Shown one piece after another: positions 27,325-37,191 of a stretch of DNA of 64,000 nt. Position 1 is the stretch's first letter; each line of letters begins with the position of its first letter. Under the pieces are notes generated by a model. That model was not told the DNA's origin. It did not search any database and saw only the letters and a list, made by a program, of their open reading frames with translations. Both the position numbers and the translations under genes were made by a program. Source of the stretch: Antrihabitans stalactiti (lineage in GTDB: Bacteria; Actinomycetota; Actinomycetes; Mycobacteriales; Mycobacteriaceae); contig NZ_VCQU01000002.1 in assembly GCF_012932915.1 (NCBI RefSeq), positions 372,001-436,000 on the forward strand, written 5' to 3'.

Positions 27325-28037
27325 GCGTTGCCAGCGCCCAGCGGTCCAGCCGTCGCCGGACCCCGCGGACGCGCGGCAGTCGCCGTAAGCCCGTCTTGTG
27401 GACCCTCGCGGTTCTGATTCTGGTCGTGGCTCTCGTATGTGTCGCGTGGTTCACCCCCGTGCTGTCGGTCCGGAAGATCACAGTCAGCGGTCTCGGTCAG
27501 GTCACCGAGGAACAAGTACTCGAGTCGCTCGACATCACGAAGGGCACACCGTTGCTGCGGGTCGATACCGACGCTGCAGCTAAGCGTGTTGCGCAGCTTC
27601 CCAAGGTCGCCGAGGTGCGCGTCGAGCGGCACTACCCGTCGTCCGTGCGCGTGTTCGTCACCGAGCGCAAGCCTGCGGTGTTCTTCGATTCGCCGCAGGG
27701 GACCCATCTCGTCGATGCCTTGGGCGTCGATTACGCCATCGAGCCGCCGCCGCCGGGTGTCCCGCGCCTCAAGGTCGACAAACCGGCGTTCGACGATCCG
27801 TCGACGCAGGCCGCGCTTGCTGTGCTGGCCGCGACACCTGGGCCACTGCGCGTGCAGGTCGGCGAAGTCGTGGCGACATCGATCTCGGCGATTTCGCTCA
27901 CTCTGCTCGACGGTCGGGTGATCGTGTGGGGGAGCAAAGAGAACTCCGAACGCAAGGCGGCAATCGCATTGCCGCTGCTCGGCCAGCCCGGACGGACGTA
28001 CGACGTCTCCAGTCCGGACCTCCCGACCGTCCGTTGA
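27321..28037 (+). CDS. ftsQ: Cell division protein FtsQ
   Basis: A 238-residue bitopic divisome protein. A basic cytoplasmic leader is followed by a membrane helix (about residues 24-43) and a POTRA domain beginning at [37 protein letters not shown] and the [16 protein letters not shown] strand are typical. It connects FtsL/FtsB-type proteins to the ring. Last gene before a 228-base gap that carries the ftsZ promoter. Confidence 0.92.
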   Translation: MSVASAQRSSRRRTPRTRGSRRKPVLWTLAVLILVVALVCVAWFTPVLSVRKITVSGLGQVTEEQVLESLDITKGTPLLRVDTDAAAKRVAQLPKVAEVRVERHYPSSVRVFVTERKPAVFFDSPQGTHLVDALGVDYAIEPPPPGVPRLKVDKPAFDDPSTQAALAVLAATPGPLRVQVGEVVATSISAISLTLLDGRVIVWGSKENSERKAAIALPLLGQPGRTYDVSSPDLPTVR

Positions 28038-28150
28038 GCTCTGCTCGAAGCTGCGCCAACACAATTCGAGTTAAGAAACTGCAACACCGTACGGCGCGCC
28101 TGCGTGCGGATCGGTGTGGCGGTGAATAGCGTTTCGCTCTAGTCGAGTAC

Positions 28151-28194
28151 TTGACATAACGTTAAACCTATGGTTGAGGTTTAGGGTTGAGGTT
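28151..28194 (+). promoter_or_regulatory. ftsZ upstream promoter and repeat element
   Basis: A perfect TTGACA (28151-28156) is followed by an inverted repeat TAAACCT (28163-28169)/AGGTTTA (28177-28183). GGTTGAGGTT occurs at 28172-28181 and again at 28185-28194, a 13-base period. A single -10 at standard spacing is not evident. I recall a similar TTGACATAAC-plus-repeat block before ftsZ in mycobacteria. Confidence 0.6.
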
Positions 28195-28265
28195 GGAGCT
28201 CGATGGATAGTAGGCCACGCCGACCAGGCGAATACATGCTTTGCGATCGAAGGAAGGCGAGAGCC

Positions 28266-29423
28266 ATGACGCCCCCGCATAACTACCTCGCCGTTATCAA
28301 GGTCGTCGGTATCGGCGGCGGCGGTGTCAACGCCGTCAACCGGATGATCGAACAAGGACTCAAGGGAGTCGAGTTCATCGCCGTCAACACCGACGCTCAG
28401 GCGTTGTTGATGAGCGATGCCGACGTCAAGCTCGACGTCGGTCGTGAACTGACGCGCGGCCTCGGCGCCGGCGCCGACCCCGAAGTCGGCCGTAAGGCCG
28501 CAGAAGACCACAAGGACGAGATCGAAGAGGTGCTCAAGGGCGCCGACATGGTCTTCGTCACCGCAGGTGAAGGCGGTGGCACCGGCACCGGTGGCGCGCC
28601 GGTCGTCGCCAGCATCGCGCGCAAGCTCGGTGCTCTGACAATCGGTGTCGTGACGCGCCCGTTCTCGTTCGAGGGCAAGCGGCGCGGCGGACAGGCAGAG
28701 ACGGGCATCGGTTCGCTCCGCGAATCCTGCGACACGTTGATCGTCATCCCCAACGACCGGCTGCTGCAGCTCGGCGACGCCGCCGTGAGCTTGATGGACG
28801 CATTCCGGTCCGCCGACGAGGTGCTGCTCAACGGTGTGCAGGGCATCACGGACCTCATCACTACCCCTGGCCTGATCAACGTCGACTTCGCGGACGTCAA
28901 GAGTGTGATGTCGGGCGCCGGTAGCGCGTTGATGGGTATCGGCTCCTCGCGTGGCGAAGGTCGCGCGGTGAAAGCGGCTGAGTCCGCGATCAATTCGCCG
29001 TTGCTCGAGGCGTCGATGGAAGGTGCACACGGTGTGCTGCTGTCGATCGCAGGTGGCTCCGACCTCGGACTGTTCGAGATCAACGAAGCCGCCTCGCTCG
29101 TGCAGGAAGCCGCACACGTCGACGCCAACATCATCTTCGGAACCGTCATCGACGATTCGCTCGGCGACGAGGTCCGCGTGACGGTCATCGCTGCCGGCTT
29201 CGACGCTGGAGCGCCTGCACGGCGTCCGGTCGAGGCGCAACCGGCCGCGGCCCGCCGTAACCCGATTGCTTCGGTGGTTCCCGGTGACAGCGGCGCGGAC
29301 CGCTACGGTCAGCACCATCTCGACCGCGATCGTGACCGGGTACCGGCTCGCGCAGCCGCCAACTCGGCACCTGCACGCGAAGAACTCGACGACGACCTCG
29401 ACGTTCCTCGCTTCTTGCGGTGA
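28266..29423 (+). CDS. ftsZ: Cell division GTPase FtsZ
   Basis: A 385-residue tubulin homologue that forms the Z ring. [15 protein letters not shown] and the tubulin signature [13 protein letters not shown] bind [14 protein letters not shown] contains the T7 loop. A linker rich in Ala/Arg leads to the conserved C-terminal peptide [11 protein letters not shown] that binds SepF and FtsW. ATG 28266 begins [15 protein letters not shown] exactly as in mycobacteria and has AAGGAAGG upstream; an in-frame ATG at 28203 is not used. pgeF overlaps the stop. Confidence 0.97.
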   Translation: MTPPHNYLAVIKVVGIGGGGVNAVNRMIEQGLKGVEFIAVNTDAQALLMSDADVKLDVGRELTRGLGAGADPEVGRKAAEDHKDEIEEVLKGADMVFVTAGEGGGTGTGGAPVVASIARKLGALTIGVVTRPFSFEGKRRGGQAETGIGSLRESCDTLIVIPNDRLLQLGDAAVSLMDAFRSADEVLLNGVQGITDLITTPGLINVDFADVKSVMSGAGSALMGIGSSRGEGRAVKAAESAINSPLLEASMEGAHGVLLSIAGGSDLGLFEINEAASLVQEAAHVDANIIFGTVIDDSLGDEVRVTVIAAGFDAGAPARRPVEAQPAAARRNPIASVVPGDSGADRYGQHHLDRDRDRVPARAAANSAPAREELDDDLDVPRFLR

Positions 29424-30145
29424 GGACGCGGATCACCCGCCGGGTCGTCACAAGCCGGGCGGGTGGTGTGTCGTTGCCGCCTTACGACTCGTTCAACCTC
29501 GGCGACCACGTCGGCGACGACCCAGCAGCTGTCGCGAGCAATCGCGAGCGGCTTGCGCAGCAGATCGGCGTCGCGCCGGACCGCATGGTTTGGATGGAAC
29601 AAATCCACGGTCGCAACGTCGAAATAGTGACCGGCCCGGTCGACGAGCCCGTGCCCGCGACCGATGCGCTCGTCACCACGGTCCTCGATCTCGCTCTCGT
29701 CGTTCTGACGGCGGATTGTGTGCCCATACTGTTGTCCGACGACGAAGCGGGCGTCATTGCTGCAGTGCACGCCGGCCGAATCGGTGCGCGGATCGGGATC
29801 GTTCCGCGAGTGCTCGACGTAATGGTCGAGTGCGGCGCCGAGTTGGGCCGCATTCACTCCTTCCTCGGTCCGGCGGCCAGCGGCAGGCAATACGAAGTCC
29901 CTGCGCACATGCAGGCCGACGTCGAGAGCCGGCTGCCGGGCAGTGCGACTACGACGGTCCGGGGTACGCCCGGTCTCGACCTCCGCGAAGGCATCCGACG
30001 GCAGCTCGTCGCTGCGGGCACAGCCGGTCAGGTCGAGGATCCGCGGTGCACGATCGAGGACCGCACGTTGTTCAGTCACCGGCGAGGCGCGCCGACGGGT
30101 AGACAGGCCAGTGTGATCTGGATGCATACCTCCGAAGTGCCATGA
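29420..30145 (+). CDS. pgeF: Laccase-domain protein PgeF/YfiH
   Basis: A 241-residue protein of the YfiH/LACC1 family. [13 protein letters not shown] and [15 protein letters not shown] contain the Cys and His that bind zinc; [12 protein letters not shown] holds the first His. Members act as purine nucleoside phosphorylase/deaminases or, in E. coli, remove miscoded amino acids from peptidoglycan precursors; which applies here is not known. GTG 29420 overlaps the ftsZ stop (GTGA). Equivalent to Rv2149c by position. Confidence 0.88.
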   Translation: MRTRITRRVVTSRAGGVSLPPYDSFNLGDHVGDDPAAVASNRERLAQQIGVAPDRMVWMEQIHGRNVEIVTGPVDEPVPATDALVTTVLDLALVVLTADCVPILLSDDEAGVIAAVHAGRIGARIGIVPRVLDVMVECGAELGRIHSFLGPAASGRQYEVPAHMQADVESRLPGSATTTVRGTPGLDLREGIRRQLVAAGTAGQVEDPRCTIEDRTLFSHRRGAPTGRQASVIWMHTSEVP

Positions 30146-30852
30146 CCCGGGAGCTCGAACTCGCGGCCTCACTCGACCGCACGCGAGAGCGACTCGCCGC
30201 TGCCTGCCGCGCCGCCGGGCGCGACCCCGCGGACGTCATGCTGCTGCCCGTCACCAAGTTCTTTCCGGCTTCGGACGTAGAGATCCTGTATCGCCTCGGG
30301 TGTCGGGATTTCGGAGAGTCGCGCGAGCAGGAGGCGTCGGCGAAGGTCGAGCAGATCGACGTGCCGGACCCCATTCGTTGGCACATGATCGGGCGCTTGC
30401 AACGCAATAAGGCTCGCTCGGTGGCGCACTGGGCGTACGCGATTCATTCCGTTGACAGCGCACGGCTTGTCGCGGCCCTCGGGACTGCCGTCGAGCGCGA
30501 ATTCGACGAGGGTGGCCGCCGCGATCCGTTGCGGGTTCTGCTGCAGGTCAGTCTCGACGCGGACCCGGATCGTGGGGGAGTGCTGCCCGACGACATTCCG
30601 GCCTTGGCTGAAACTGTCTCCGGCACAGCTCATCTGGAGTTACGAGGGCTGATGGCCATCCCGCCGCTGGGTGCGGACCCCGCTGCGTCCTTCGAGCGTC
30701 TCGCCCAGTTGCACACCGAACTCTTGCGGGCGCATCCGGCGGCGACCGAGCTGTCTGCGGGCATGTCGGGTGATCTTGAAATCGCCGTCGAATATGGATC
30801 TACCTGCGTGCGTGTCGGTACCGCGTTGTTAGGTACTCGGCCGATAAATTGA
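30142..30852 (+). CDS. yggS: PLP homeostasis protein YggS
   Basis: A 236-residue single-domain TIM-barrel protein of the YggS/PLPBP family. The PLP lysine is K38 in [27 protein letters not shown] and [22 protein letters not shown] bind phosphate. It buffers pyridoxal phosphate and has no known catalysis. It overlaps pgeF by four bases. The location between ftsZ and sepF is widespread in Gram-positives. Confidence 0.92.
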   Translation: MTRELELAASLDRTRERLAAACRAAGRDPADVMLLPVTKFFPASDVEILYRLGCRDFGESREQEASAKVEQIDVPDPIRWHMIGRLQRNKARSVAHWAYAIHSVDSARLVAALGTAVEREFDEGGRRDPLRVLLQVSLDADPDRGGVLPDDIPALAETVSGTAHLELRGLMAIPPLGADPAASFERLAQLHTELLRAHPAATELSAGMSGDLEIAVEYGSTCVRVGTALLGTRPIN

Positions 30853-30913
30853 ACCCCATCAGTCACAACTGAAACATCCCAAGGCGCGCGTCGTGCCAAG
30901 GAAAGGTCGATCA

Positions 30914-31555
30914 ATGAGCACCCTGCACAAGTTCAAGGCTTACTTCGGCATGGTTCCGCTCGAGGACTATGAAGACGACTATCTGGACGAGCCCGGTCCG
31001 GCGCGACGCCCAGTCCGTACTCGCGAGTCCTACGGCGAGATGGATTACCCCGAGGCTGCACTGCGGCCCGGCTATGCCGCGGCCCGCCGAGAAGAGTTCG
31101 ACGACGAGCCGGCGTACGAGGCGCCCCGTCGTAGCCCGCGGCTGGAGCCGTTGCCGTCGCGTAGCACCGCAACGATGGCGCGAGGTGCAACCCGAGGCGC
31201 TCTCGCCATGGACCAGTCGCTGGAGCAGCGCTCGGAGCCGCGTCGCGCCCCCGTATTCGACGACGGCGGTCCGCTGTCGAAGATCACCACCCTGCGCCCC
31301 CGTGACTACGGCGAGGCCCGCACGATCGGCGAGCGCTTCCGCGACGGCACGCCGGTCATCATGGACCTCGTCGAGATGAGCAACGCCGACGCGAAGCGCC
31401 TGGTCGACTTCGCCGCGGGACTCGCCTTCGCACTACGTGGCTCGTTCGACAAAGTGGCGACCAAGGTGTTCTTGCTCTCACCGCAGGACGTCGACGTTTC
31501 CGCCGAGGAGCGTCGCAGGATTGCCGAAACCAGTTTCTATACGCCCAGCAACTGA
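30914..31555 (+). CDS. sepF: Cell division protein SepF
   Basis: A 213-residue FtsZ-anchoring protein. An N-terminal amphipathic helix ([19 protein letters not shown]) is the membrane tether, followed by an acidic/Arg-rich linker and the compact SepF domain from about residue 118 ([19 protein letters not shown]) to the end. The ATG at 30914 is preferred over an upstream GTG at 30893 because the tether helix begins there and AAAGG precedes it. 61 bases separate it from yggS. Confidence 0.93.
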   Translation: MSTLHKFKAYFGMVPLEDYEDDYLDEPGPARRPVRTRESYGEMDYPEAALRPGYAAARREEFDDEPAYEAPRRSPRLEPLPSRSTATMARGATRGALAMDQSLEQRSEPRRAPVFDDGGPLSKITTLRPRDYGEARTIGERFRDGTPVIMDLVEMSNADAKRLVDFAAGLAFALRGSFDKVATKVFLLSPQDVDVSAEERRRIAETSFYTPSN

Positions 31556-31565
31556 AGCCGCCCTT

Positions 31566-31584
31566 GGCGCGCGGACCGCGCGCC
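31566..31584. other. GC hairpin after sepF
   Basis: GGCGCGCGG and CCGCGCGCC are perfect nine-base arms around a single A. There is no T-run. It may protect the sepF mRNA end or weaken read-through into yggT. Confidence 0.5.
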
Positions 31585-31621
31585 GTTCGGGGGGTTCACG
31601 GGCGGCAAAGCCCCTCGTGGG

Positions 31622-31627
31622 TAGGGT
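31622..31627 (+). promoter_or_regulatory. -10 box of yggT (leaderless)
   Basis: TAGGGT is followed by six bases and the GTG of yggT. There is no ribosome site, so a leaderless transcript is likely. Confidence 0.55.
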
Positions 31628-31633
31628 AGAGCT

Positions 31634-31918
31634 GTGGCAATCTTCGCGGTGATCTACTTCGCCCTCTTCATTTTTTGGCTGTTGCTGATCGGTCGCGTCA
31701 TTGTCGAGTTCATCCGTTCGTTCGCGCGCGATTGGCACCCGACCGGGGTCGTCGTCGTGATTCTGGAGGGGATCTTCACGATCACGGACCCTCCAGTGAA
31801 GCTGCTTCGGCGTCTCATTCCGCCGGTTTCACTTGGCGGGATACGCATCGACCTCTCCATAATGGTTTTATTGTTCATTGTGTTCATCCTGATGTCGGTC
31901 GTAGAAAGGTCGGTCTGA
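31634..31918 (+). CDS. YggT-family membrane protein
   Basis: A 94-residue membrane protein with two or three hydrophobic segments, including FAVIYFALFIFWLLLIGRVI at the start. FTITDPPVKLLRRLIPPVSLGGIRIDLS is the conserved YggT core between helices. The function is unknown; the gene accompanies sepF and divIVA in most actinobacteria. GTG 31634 follows a leaderless-type promoter. Confidence 0.88.
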   Translation: MAIFAVIYFALFIFWLLLIGRVIVEFIRSFARDWHPTGVVVVILEGIFTITDPPVKLLRRLIPPVSLGGIRIDLSIMVLLFIVFILMSVVERSV

Positions 31919-32013
31919 TGCTGATTGTCGCCAGACTCACGCGACCTACGGGTCAGGTGTGACAGAATGGACGCCAGTTACAGTGTGATGGTTCATCGCC
32001 TTGAGAAGTGCGC

Positions 32014-32019
32014 TATAAC
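32014..32019 (+). promoter_or_regulatory. Possible -10 of wag31
   Basis: TATAAC lies 45 bases before the wag31 start in a 146-base gap. A -35 was not clear. Nothing else was recognised in that gap. Confidence 0.35.
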
Positions 32020-32064
32020 TGAATGCTTGCTAGACCGCCAAAAGACGCGTGAAGGGACCCTTCC

Positions 32065-32907
32065 ATGCCGCTGACTCCCGCCGATGTGCACAACGTCGCG
32101 TTCAGCAAGCCGCCGATCGGCAAACGTGGCTACAACGAGGACGAGGTAGATGCTTTCCTCGATCTTGTCGAACAGGAGCTGTCGCGCCTGATCGAGGAGA
32201 ATGCCGACCTGCGTCAGCGAGTTGGCGAACTCGACGCCGAGCTGGCCGACGCCAAGAAGGGTCGTGGCAGCAGTAAGGCCGCTGCTCCGGCGCCTGTCGC
32301 TGCGCCGGTACAGACTGCGAAGGCCCCGCCGGCCCCCGCACCTGCCGCTCCTGCTCCGATCGCGTCCGCAGCTCCGGCTGCGCCGAAGACCGGTGATGCG
32401 AGCATGCAGGCCGCCAAGGTCCTCGGTCTCGCTCAGGAAATGGCCGATCGCCTCACCGGCGATGCGAAGGCGGAGTCGGAGCAGCTGCTCACGAACGCTC
32501 GCACCAATTCCGAGCGCCTGGTCACCGACGCCCGTTCGCGGTCGGAGGCGATGATCGCCGATGCGCGCCAGAAGTCGGAGGCTCTGCTCTCCGATGCGCA
32601 GACTCGGTCCGAGACGCAGCTTCGCCAGGCAAAAGAGAAGGCCGACGCACTGCAGGCCGATGCCGAGCGCAAGCACACCGAGATCATGGCGACGATCAAC
32701 CAGCAGCGCACGGTCCTCGAAGGCCGAATCGAGCAGTTGAAGACGTTCGAGCGCGAGTACCGCGTGCGCCTGAAGTCGTACCTGGAGAGCCAGCTCGAAG
32801 AGCTCGACAATCGTGGATCGGCAATTCCGGTCGACGGTGGCGATGCCTTCGCGGACGCTCCGTCGAGCAACCACAGCATGGCTTCGTTCGCCAAGGGCAG
32901 CAAGTAG
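32065..32907 (+). CDS. wag31: Polar growth scaffold Wag31 (DivIVA)
   Basis: A 280-residue coiled-coil protein that marks growing poles and recruits wall synthesis. The N-terminal membrane-binding domain [20 protein letters not shown] is almost unchanged from mycobacteria. A linker of about 60 residues rich in Ala/Pro follows, then a long coiled coil (about residues 125-250, with [20 protein letters not shown]). GAAGGGA precedes the ATG. The linker is where mycobacterial PknA/PknB phosphorylate Wag31; the exact Thr cannot be assigned here. Confidence 0.95.
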   Translation: MPLTPADVHNVAFSKPPIGKRGYNEDEVDAFLDLVEQELSRLIEENADLRQRVGELDAELADAKKGRGSSKAAAPAPVAAPVQTAKAPPAPAPAAPAPIASAAPAAPKTGDASMQAAKVLGLAQEMADRLTGDAKAESEQLLTNARTNSERLVTDARSRSEAMIADARQKSEALLSDAQTRSETQLRQAKEKADALQADAERKHTEIMATINQQRTVLEGRIEQLKTFEREYRVRLKSYLESQLEELDNRGSAIPVDGGDAFADAPSSNHSMASFAKGSK

Positions 32908-32965
32908 TCATCAGACCGGCGAAGCGACGAGGGACGCTGTTGTCCCGCTCGGGTAGAGGTGCGCT

Positions 32966-33265
32966 GTGCTTGTCCTGACGTTGGTGCTGGCAGCAGTCGG
33001 GTTCGGCATGCTGGTGGTGTCCCTGATGACCGGCTCGGTCCTGTGGGCATGGCTCTGCATCGTTGCCTGTGTGATCGGTGCGGTCCTGCTGCTGGCCAGT
33101 GGTCTGTCCGCCCGCAATAGACCGGTCGAGCGCGGTGAGCGCAGCGTCGGCGGGCATGCGGCAGTCGAGGACGACGCCGACGAGGCTGAGGTTGTCGACA
33201 GCGATGTAGTCGACGGGACGGAAGAGAAGACTCCGCAGCGCCGTGGACGGCACGAAAAGCCGTAG
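32966..33265 (+). CDS. Small membrane protein (Rv2144c position)
   Basis: A 99-residue protein with two membrane helices (about residues 1-20 and 24-46) and an acidic C-terminal tail (DDADEAEVVDSDVVDGTEEK) that ends basic. It matches Rv2144c of M. tuberculosis, next to wag31, by place and shape. Function unknown. TAGAGG stands six bases before GTG 32966, and no ribosome site is visible, so it may be leaderless. Confidence 0.75.
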   Translation: MLVLTLVLAAVGFGMLVVSLMTGSVLWAWLCIVACVIGAVLLLASGLSARNRPVERGERSVGGHAAVEDDADEAEVVDSDVVDGTEEKTPQRRGRHEKP

Positions 33266-33288
33266 CGGCGCAGCGGTACGATGTGATC

Positions 33289-33500
33289 GGCGTTGATCCG
33301 GCAATCACCGGGGAGCTTTCGGAAGAACCGCGGATTTCCGCTCAGTCGGATTTTTGCTCAGTAGAACCGAACGGGTGAGCCCGATACAGCTCGTAGAGAG
33401 GTTCCGGTCACGGCGTGGCCGGCGCAAGCGGGGTGGTACCGCGGTTGCAGCGCAACGGGCGTTGCGGTCGTCCCCGTGCCCGTAAAGGCACGAGGAGCAC
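33289..33500 (+). promoter_or_regulatory. T-box riboswitch of ileS, translational type
   Basis: The leader contains the T-box GGGTGGTACCGCG (33431-33443). Its TGGT pairs with the ACCA end of uncharged tRNA-Ile. A short Stem I (33293-33330) carries ATC at 33304-33306 as the Ile specifier. There is no terminator. Instead GTGCC/GGCAC (around 33476-33491) begins a stem that reaches the GAGGAG ribosome site, so binding of uncharged tRNA should free it. TACGAT at 33277-33282 is a likely -10. Confidence 0.88.
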
Positions 33501-33504
33501 GACT

Positions 33505-36500
33505 GTGTCCGCAGAAGAGACGTCTCAGACAGAGACGTCCGAAAGTACCCCCGCCTATCCGCGCGTCGATCTAGGCGGCGGCACCACGTCTTCCAACGTG
33601 GCATTCGCCGAACTCGAGGCGCGAGTGCTTGCCGATTGGGAGGCAAACGGCACATTTCGCGCAAGCGTCGCGGCCCGCGCTGATGACGAAGAGTTCGTCT
33701 TCTACGACGGACCTCCATTTGCCAACGGTTTGCCGCACTACGGCCACCTGTTGACCGGGTATGTCAAGGACCTGATCCCGCGGTACAAGACGATGCGGGG
33801 TTACAAGGTCGAGCGCCGATTCGGTTGGGACTGTCACGGCCTGCCCGCCGAGCTCGAGGCCGAGAAGCAACTCGGGATCACCGACAAGTCGCAGATCGAC
33901 GCCATGGGCCTGGCCGAGTTCAATGCGGCCTGCCGGACATCGGTGCTGCAGTACACCAACGAGTGGCGCAACTACGTCACGCGGCAGGCGCGTTGGGTCG
34001 ACTTCGACAACGACTACAAGACCCTCGACATCGACTTCATGGAGTCGGTCATGTGGGCCTTCAAACAGTTGTGGGAGAAGGGCCTGATCTATCAGGGCTT
34101 CCGCGTGCTGCCGTACAGCTGGTACGAGCAGACGCCGCTGTCGAATCAGGAAACCAAGCTCGACGACGCCTACAAAATGCGCCAGGACCCAGCCCTGACC
34201 GTCGACATGCCGCTCGTCGCACCCGATTCGGTGCTCGACGGCGCCAACGCCCTGATCTGGACGACGACGCCGTGGACGCTGCCGTCGAACCTCGCGGTTG
34301 CCGTCCACCCGGAATTCGATTACGTCCAGGTGCAGGCGTCCGACGGAAAGCGCTATGTCCTCGCCAAGGAGCGGATCGGGCACTACGCCCGTGAACTCGG
34401 TGCCGAGCCAGAAGTGTTGTCCGAGCACAAGGGTGCCGACCTCGTCGGCCTGAGCTACGAGCCGCCGTTCGACTTCTTCACCGGCCGTCCCAACGCGCAT
34501 CGCGTGCTTGCTGCCGAGTATGTGACCACCGATTCCGGTACCGGCATCGTCCACCTCGCGCCCGCATTCGGCGAGGAGGACATGGATGTTGCGTCGGCGA
34601 ACGGTATCGAGCTGGTCCAGCCGCTGGACCAAGGTGGCCGCTTCACGTCGATGGTCCCGCCGTACGAGGGCCTCATGGTGTTCGACGCGAATCCGGTCAT
34701 CATCAAGGACCTCAAGGCCGCAGGAAAAGTGTTGCGGCACGAAACGATCGAGCACTCCTACCCGCACAGCTGGCGGTCCGGGCAGCCGCTGATCTACATG
34801 GCGGTGCCGTCGTGGTTCGTCGCTGTCACCAAGATCCGCGATCGCATGGTCGAGCTGAACCAGGAGATCACCTGGGTCCCCGAGCACATCCGCGACGGCC
34901 AGTTCGGCAAGTGGCTCGAAGGTGCGCGCGACTGGAATATCAGCCGAAACCGGTACTGGGGCAGTCCGATCCCGGTCTGGCTGTCCGATGATCCTGCGTA
35001 CCCCAGGGTCGACGTCTACGGGTCGCTCGACGAACTGGAGCGCGACTTCGGCGTTCGTCCGACCGACCTGCATCGCCCGATGATCGACGAACTGACCCGG
35101 CCGAACCCCGACGACCCGACCGGGAATTCGACGATGCGCCGGGCGCCCGAGGTCTTGGACTGCTGGTTCGAATCAGGGTCGATGCCGTATGCCCAGGTGC
35201 ACTACCCATTCGAGAATCGTGAGTGGTTCGACGGAACGAGTGCAGCCGCTGGGCATTTCCCAGGTGACTTCATCGTCGAGTACAACGGTCAGACGCGTGG
35301 GTGGTTCTACAACCTGCATGTGCTGTCGACGGCGTTGTTCGACCGGCCGGCGTTCAAAAACGTTGTTGCTCATGGCATCGTCCTTGGCGACGACGGTTTG
35401 AAGATGAGCAAGTCGAAGGGCAACTACCCGAACGTCAACGAGGTCTTCGACCGCGATGGCTCCGACGCGATGCGCTGGTTCCTGATGGCGTCACCGATCT
35501 TGCGCGGTGGCAACCTTGTGGTCACCGAGCGCGGCATCCGCGAAGGTGCCAGCCATGCGCTGCGCCCGCTGTGGAACGCGTGGACCTTCCTGCAGCTCTA
35601 CGCGCCCAAAGCTGGTGTGTGGCGAACGGATTCACCGCACGTGCTCGACCGCTACGTGCTCGCAAAGCTCGCCGCGTGCCGGGACGGGATGACGAATGCG
35701 CTCGACGTCTATGACATCGCGGGCGCGTGCGACGAATTGCGGGCGTTCAGTGACGCTCTCACCAACTGGTACGTACGCCGGTCGCGGCAACGGTTCTGGG
35801 ACGAGGATCGCGATGCGATCGACACGCTCCACACGGTCCTCGAGGTTGTCACCCGGTTGGCCGCGCCGTTGCTGCCGCTGATCACCGAGGTGATCTGGCG
35901 GGGACTGACCGGCGGTGTATCCGTGCACCTGGCCGACTGGCCCGAAGAGGGCTCGCTGCCGGCGGATCCCGAGTTGGTCGCGGCGATGGACGAGGTCCGT
36001 ACGGTGTGCTCGACGATCCTCAGCTTGCGGAAGGCTCAGAACCTTCGGGTCCGGCTGCCGTTGGCCGAGGTCACCGTTGCTGCCGATGATGCCGAGCGGC
36101 TGGCGCCGTTCACCGACATCATCGCCGACGAGGTGAACGTCAAGAAGGTCGATCTCACTACCGACGTCGACGTGCACGGCCGCTTCGAATTGGTCGTCAA
36201 TGCGCGTGCAGCAGGTCCGCGGATCGGCAAGGACGTGCAGGCCGTGATCAAGGCGGTCAAGGCAGGGGAGTGGTCCGAGGATGCCGACGGCGTGGTCCGT
36301 GCTGCCGGAATCGCGTTGCTGCCCGAGGAGTACACCCAGCGCTTGGTCGCAGCAGAGCCGGAATCGACTGCCGCACTGCCGGGTAACGCGGGCCTGGTCG
36401 TTCTGAACTCGATCGTCACGGAGGAACTGGAAGCCGAAGGTTGGGCACGTGACTTGATCCGCGAGCTACAAGACGCGCGAAAGTCGTTGGGTCTGGACGT

Positions 36501-36675
36501 GTCCGACCGGATTCGGGTCGTACTTTCGGTGCCCGAGGAGTTCCAGCGTTGGGCCCACACGCATCTCGACTTGATCGCCGGCGAGATCCTCGCTGTCGCC
36601 ATCGAACTGGGTGGCCTTGGTCCCGATGCGCTCGATGTCGGCGTCGGAACGAAAGCGAAGATCGAAAAGGCCTGA
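33505..36675 (+). CDS. ileS: Isoleucyl-tRNA synthetase
   Basis: A 1056-residue class I synthetase charging tRNA-Ile. The HIGH motif is H78-Y-G-H81 in [12 protein letters not shown], and KMSKS is at 633-637. The CP1 editing domain lies between, with [28 protein letters not shown] is typical of the enzyme. The sequence is of the long type found in actinobacteria and eukaryotes, the type often less sensitive to mupirocin; that trait is inference. GTG 33505 has GAGGAG seven bases upstream. A T-box riboswitch in the 239-base leader controls it. A terminator follows. Confidence 0.96.
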   Translation: MSAEETSQTETSESTPAYPRVDLGGGTTSSNVAFAELEARVLADWEANGTFRASVAARADDEEFVFYDGPPFANGLPHYGHLLTGYVKDLIPRYKTMRGYKVERRFGWDCHGLPAELEAEKQLGITDKSQIDAMGLAEFNAACRTSVLQYTNEWRNYVTRQARWVDFDNDYKTLDIDFMESVMWAFKQLWEKGLIYQGFRVLPYSWYEQTPLSNQETKLDDAYKMRQDPALTVDMPLVAPDSVLDGANALIWTTTPWTLPSNLAVAVHPEFDYVQVQASDGKRYVLAKERIGHYARELGAEPEVLSEHKGADLVGLSYEPPFDFFTGRPNAHRVLAAEYVTTDSGTGIVHLAPAFGEEDMDVASANGIELVQPLDQGGRFTSMVPPYEGLMVFDANPVIIKDLKAAGKVLRHETIEHSYPHSWRSGQPLIYMAVPSWFVAVTKIRDRMVELNQEITWVPEHIRDGQFGKWLEGARDWNISRNRYWGSPIPVWLSDDPAYPRVDVYGSLDELERDFGVRPTDLHRPMIDELTRPNPDDPTGNSTMRRAPEVLDCWFESGSMPYAQVHYPFENREWFDGTSAAAGHFPGDFIVEYNGQTRGWFYNLHVLSTALFDRPAFKNVVAHGIVLGDDGLKMSKSKGNYPNVNEVFDRDGSDAMRWFLMASPILRGGNLVVTERGIREGASHALRPLWNAWTFLQLYAPKAGVWRTDSPHVLDRYVLAKLAACRDGMTNALDVYDIAGACDELRAFSDALTNWYVRRSRQRFWDEDRDAIDTLHTVLEVVTRLAAPLLPLITEVIWRGLTGGVSVHLADWPEEGSLPADPELVAAMDEVRTVCSTILSLRKAQNLRVRLPLAEVTVAADDAERLAPFTDIIADEVNVKKVDLTTDVDVHGRFELVVNARAAGPRIGKDVQAVIKAVKAGEWSEDADGVVRAAGIALLPEEYTQRLVAAEPESTAALPGNAGLVVLNSIVTEELEAEGWARDLIRELQDARKSLGLDVSDRIRVVLSVPEEFQRWAHTHLDLIAGEILAVAIELGGLGPDALDVGVGTKAKIEKA

Positions 36676-36684
36676 CAAACAGCG

Positions 36685-36720
36685 AACTGCCCCGACCTCT
36701 TCACGAGGCGGGGCAGTTTC
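36685..36720. terminator. Terminator between ileS and the small peptide gene
   Basis: AACTGCCCCG (36685-36694) pairs with CGGGGCAGTT (36709-36718) and CCTC/GAGG extends the stem. T-rich sequence flanks it weakly on both strands, so it probably stops both convergent transcripts. Confidence 0.75.
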
Positions 36721-36738
36721 GTTGAGCGACTTTGGGCT

Positions 36739-36819
36739 TTAGGACATGCCGGTGAAGATGGCCGCGAAGAGGTTGATGAGGGTGGAGAAGAAGCCGGTGC
36801 CTGCGACGTCGTTGAGCAT
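36739..36819 (-). CDS. 26-residue amphipathic peptide, unknown
   Basis: A small gene, not similar to anything I can name. The product starts MLNDVAGTG, has a hydrophobic core FFSTLINLFAAIF and ends in TGMS; net charge is close to neutral-negative, and the core could be one short membrane or amphipathic helix. The ATG has AAAAGGAG seven bases upstream, the strongest ribosome site in this part of the window. A terminator lies directly downstream and a hairpin directly upstream. Corynebacterial porins such as PorA and PorH are similarly small, which is only a comparison. It could be a toxin peptide, porin subunit or small membrane regulator. Confidence 0.65.
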   Translation of the reverse strand: MLNDVAGTGFFSTLINLFAAIFTGMS

Positions 36820-36840
36820 GTTGTATCTCCTTTTGTTTTC

Positions 36841-36858
36841 AGTTCGGCGGTCCGAACT
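36841..36858 (-). promoter_or_regulatory. Hairpin in the leader of the small peptide gene
   Basis: AGTTCGG and CCGAACT form a perfect seven-base stem with a four-base loop, ending some ten bases before the ribosome site. It may stabilise the short mRNA or regulate access. Confidence 0.5.
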
Positions 36859-37191
36859 AGCTTGAGTGGAAGCTCGTTGGCCTCACAAGTAATATTTAGC
36901 CACATCAGTCACATCTGACACACCCCTTTCAAGTCGCGATGCAGTAACAAGTTGGCTCGGTTTCATCACGGCCCACCCACCCTCGTGAGTCTTTTAGGAG
37001 TCCAGGGACTCCAAAAAGACTCACGAGGCGTAGGTGGCTCCTCGCGGGCGTCCGCGGGGCTCACTGCGTTCGACTACGCCTAGAATGCATGACTTGCCGC
37101 ACGCCTATTTGTCTCACGCATACGCAATTGCCTTTGCGGCGAACAAAATGCCGTGCGCCGGCTGTCGGGCGGCGCGCGTAGCGTCGCCCGT
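36859..37191. other. Intergenic region with little recognised content
   Basis: This 333-base stretch holds the promoter region of the small peptide gene on the minus strand (AT-rich around 36885-36900), the palindrome at 36981-37028, and TAGCGT (37179-37184) seven bases before the tfoX-type gene. No further gene was seen. Confidence 0.6.
36981..37028. repeat. Palindrome copy 2
   Basis: Two 23-base arms (left arm starts CCTCGTGAGTCTTTT) pair with one mismatch around AG. The sequence is nearly the same as the element inside cruF at 8926-8969. Lies between the small peptide gene and the tfoX-type gene. Confidence 0.9.

Noticed and set aside
28203-28265. Longer FtsZ beginning at ATG 28203
   Set aside because: The extra 21 residues are absent from known FtsZ, lie in the leader, and the ribosome site is at the later ATG.
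33266-33504. Transcription attenuator before ileS
   Set aside because: No terminator hairpin with a T-run precedes the gene; the pairing instead covers the ribosome site, so translational control fits better.
8926-37028. Repeated palindromes as a CRISPR array or IS ends
   Set aside because: They are single elements kilobases apart, with no spacers, cas genes or transposase nearby.
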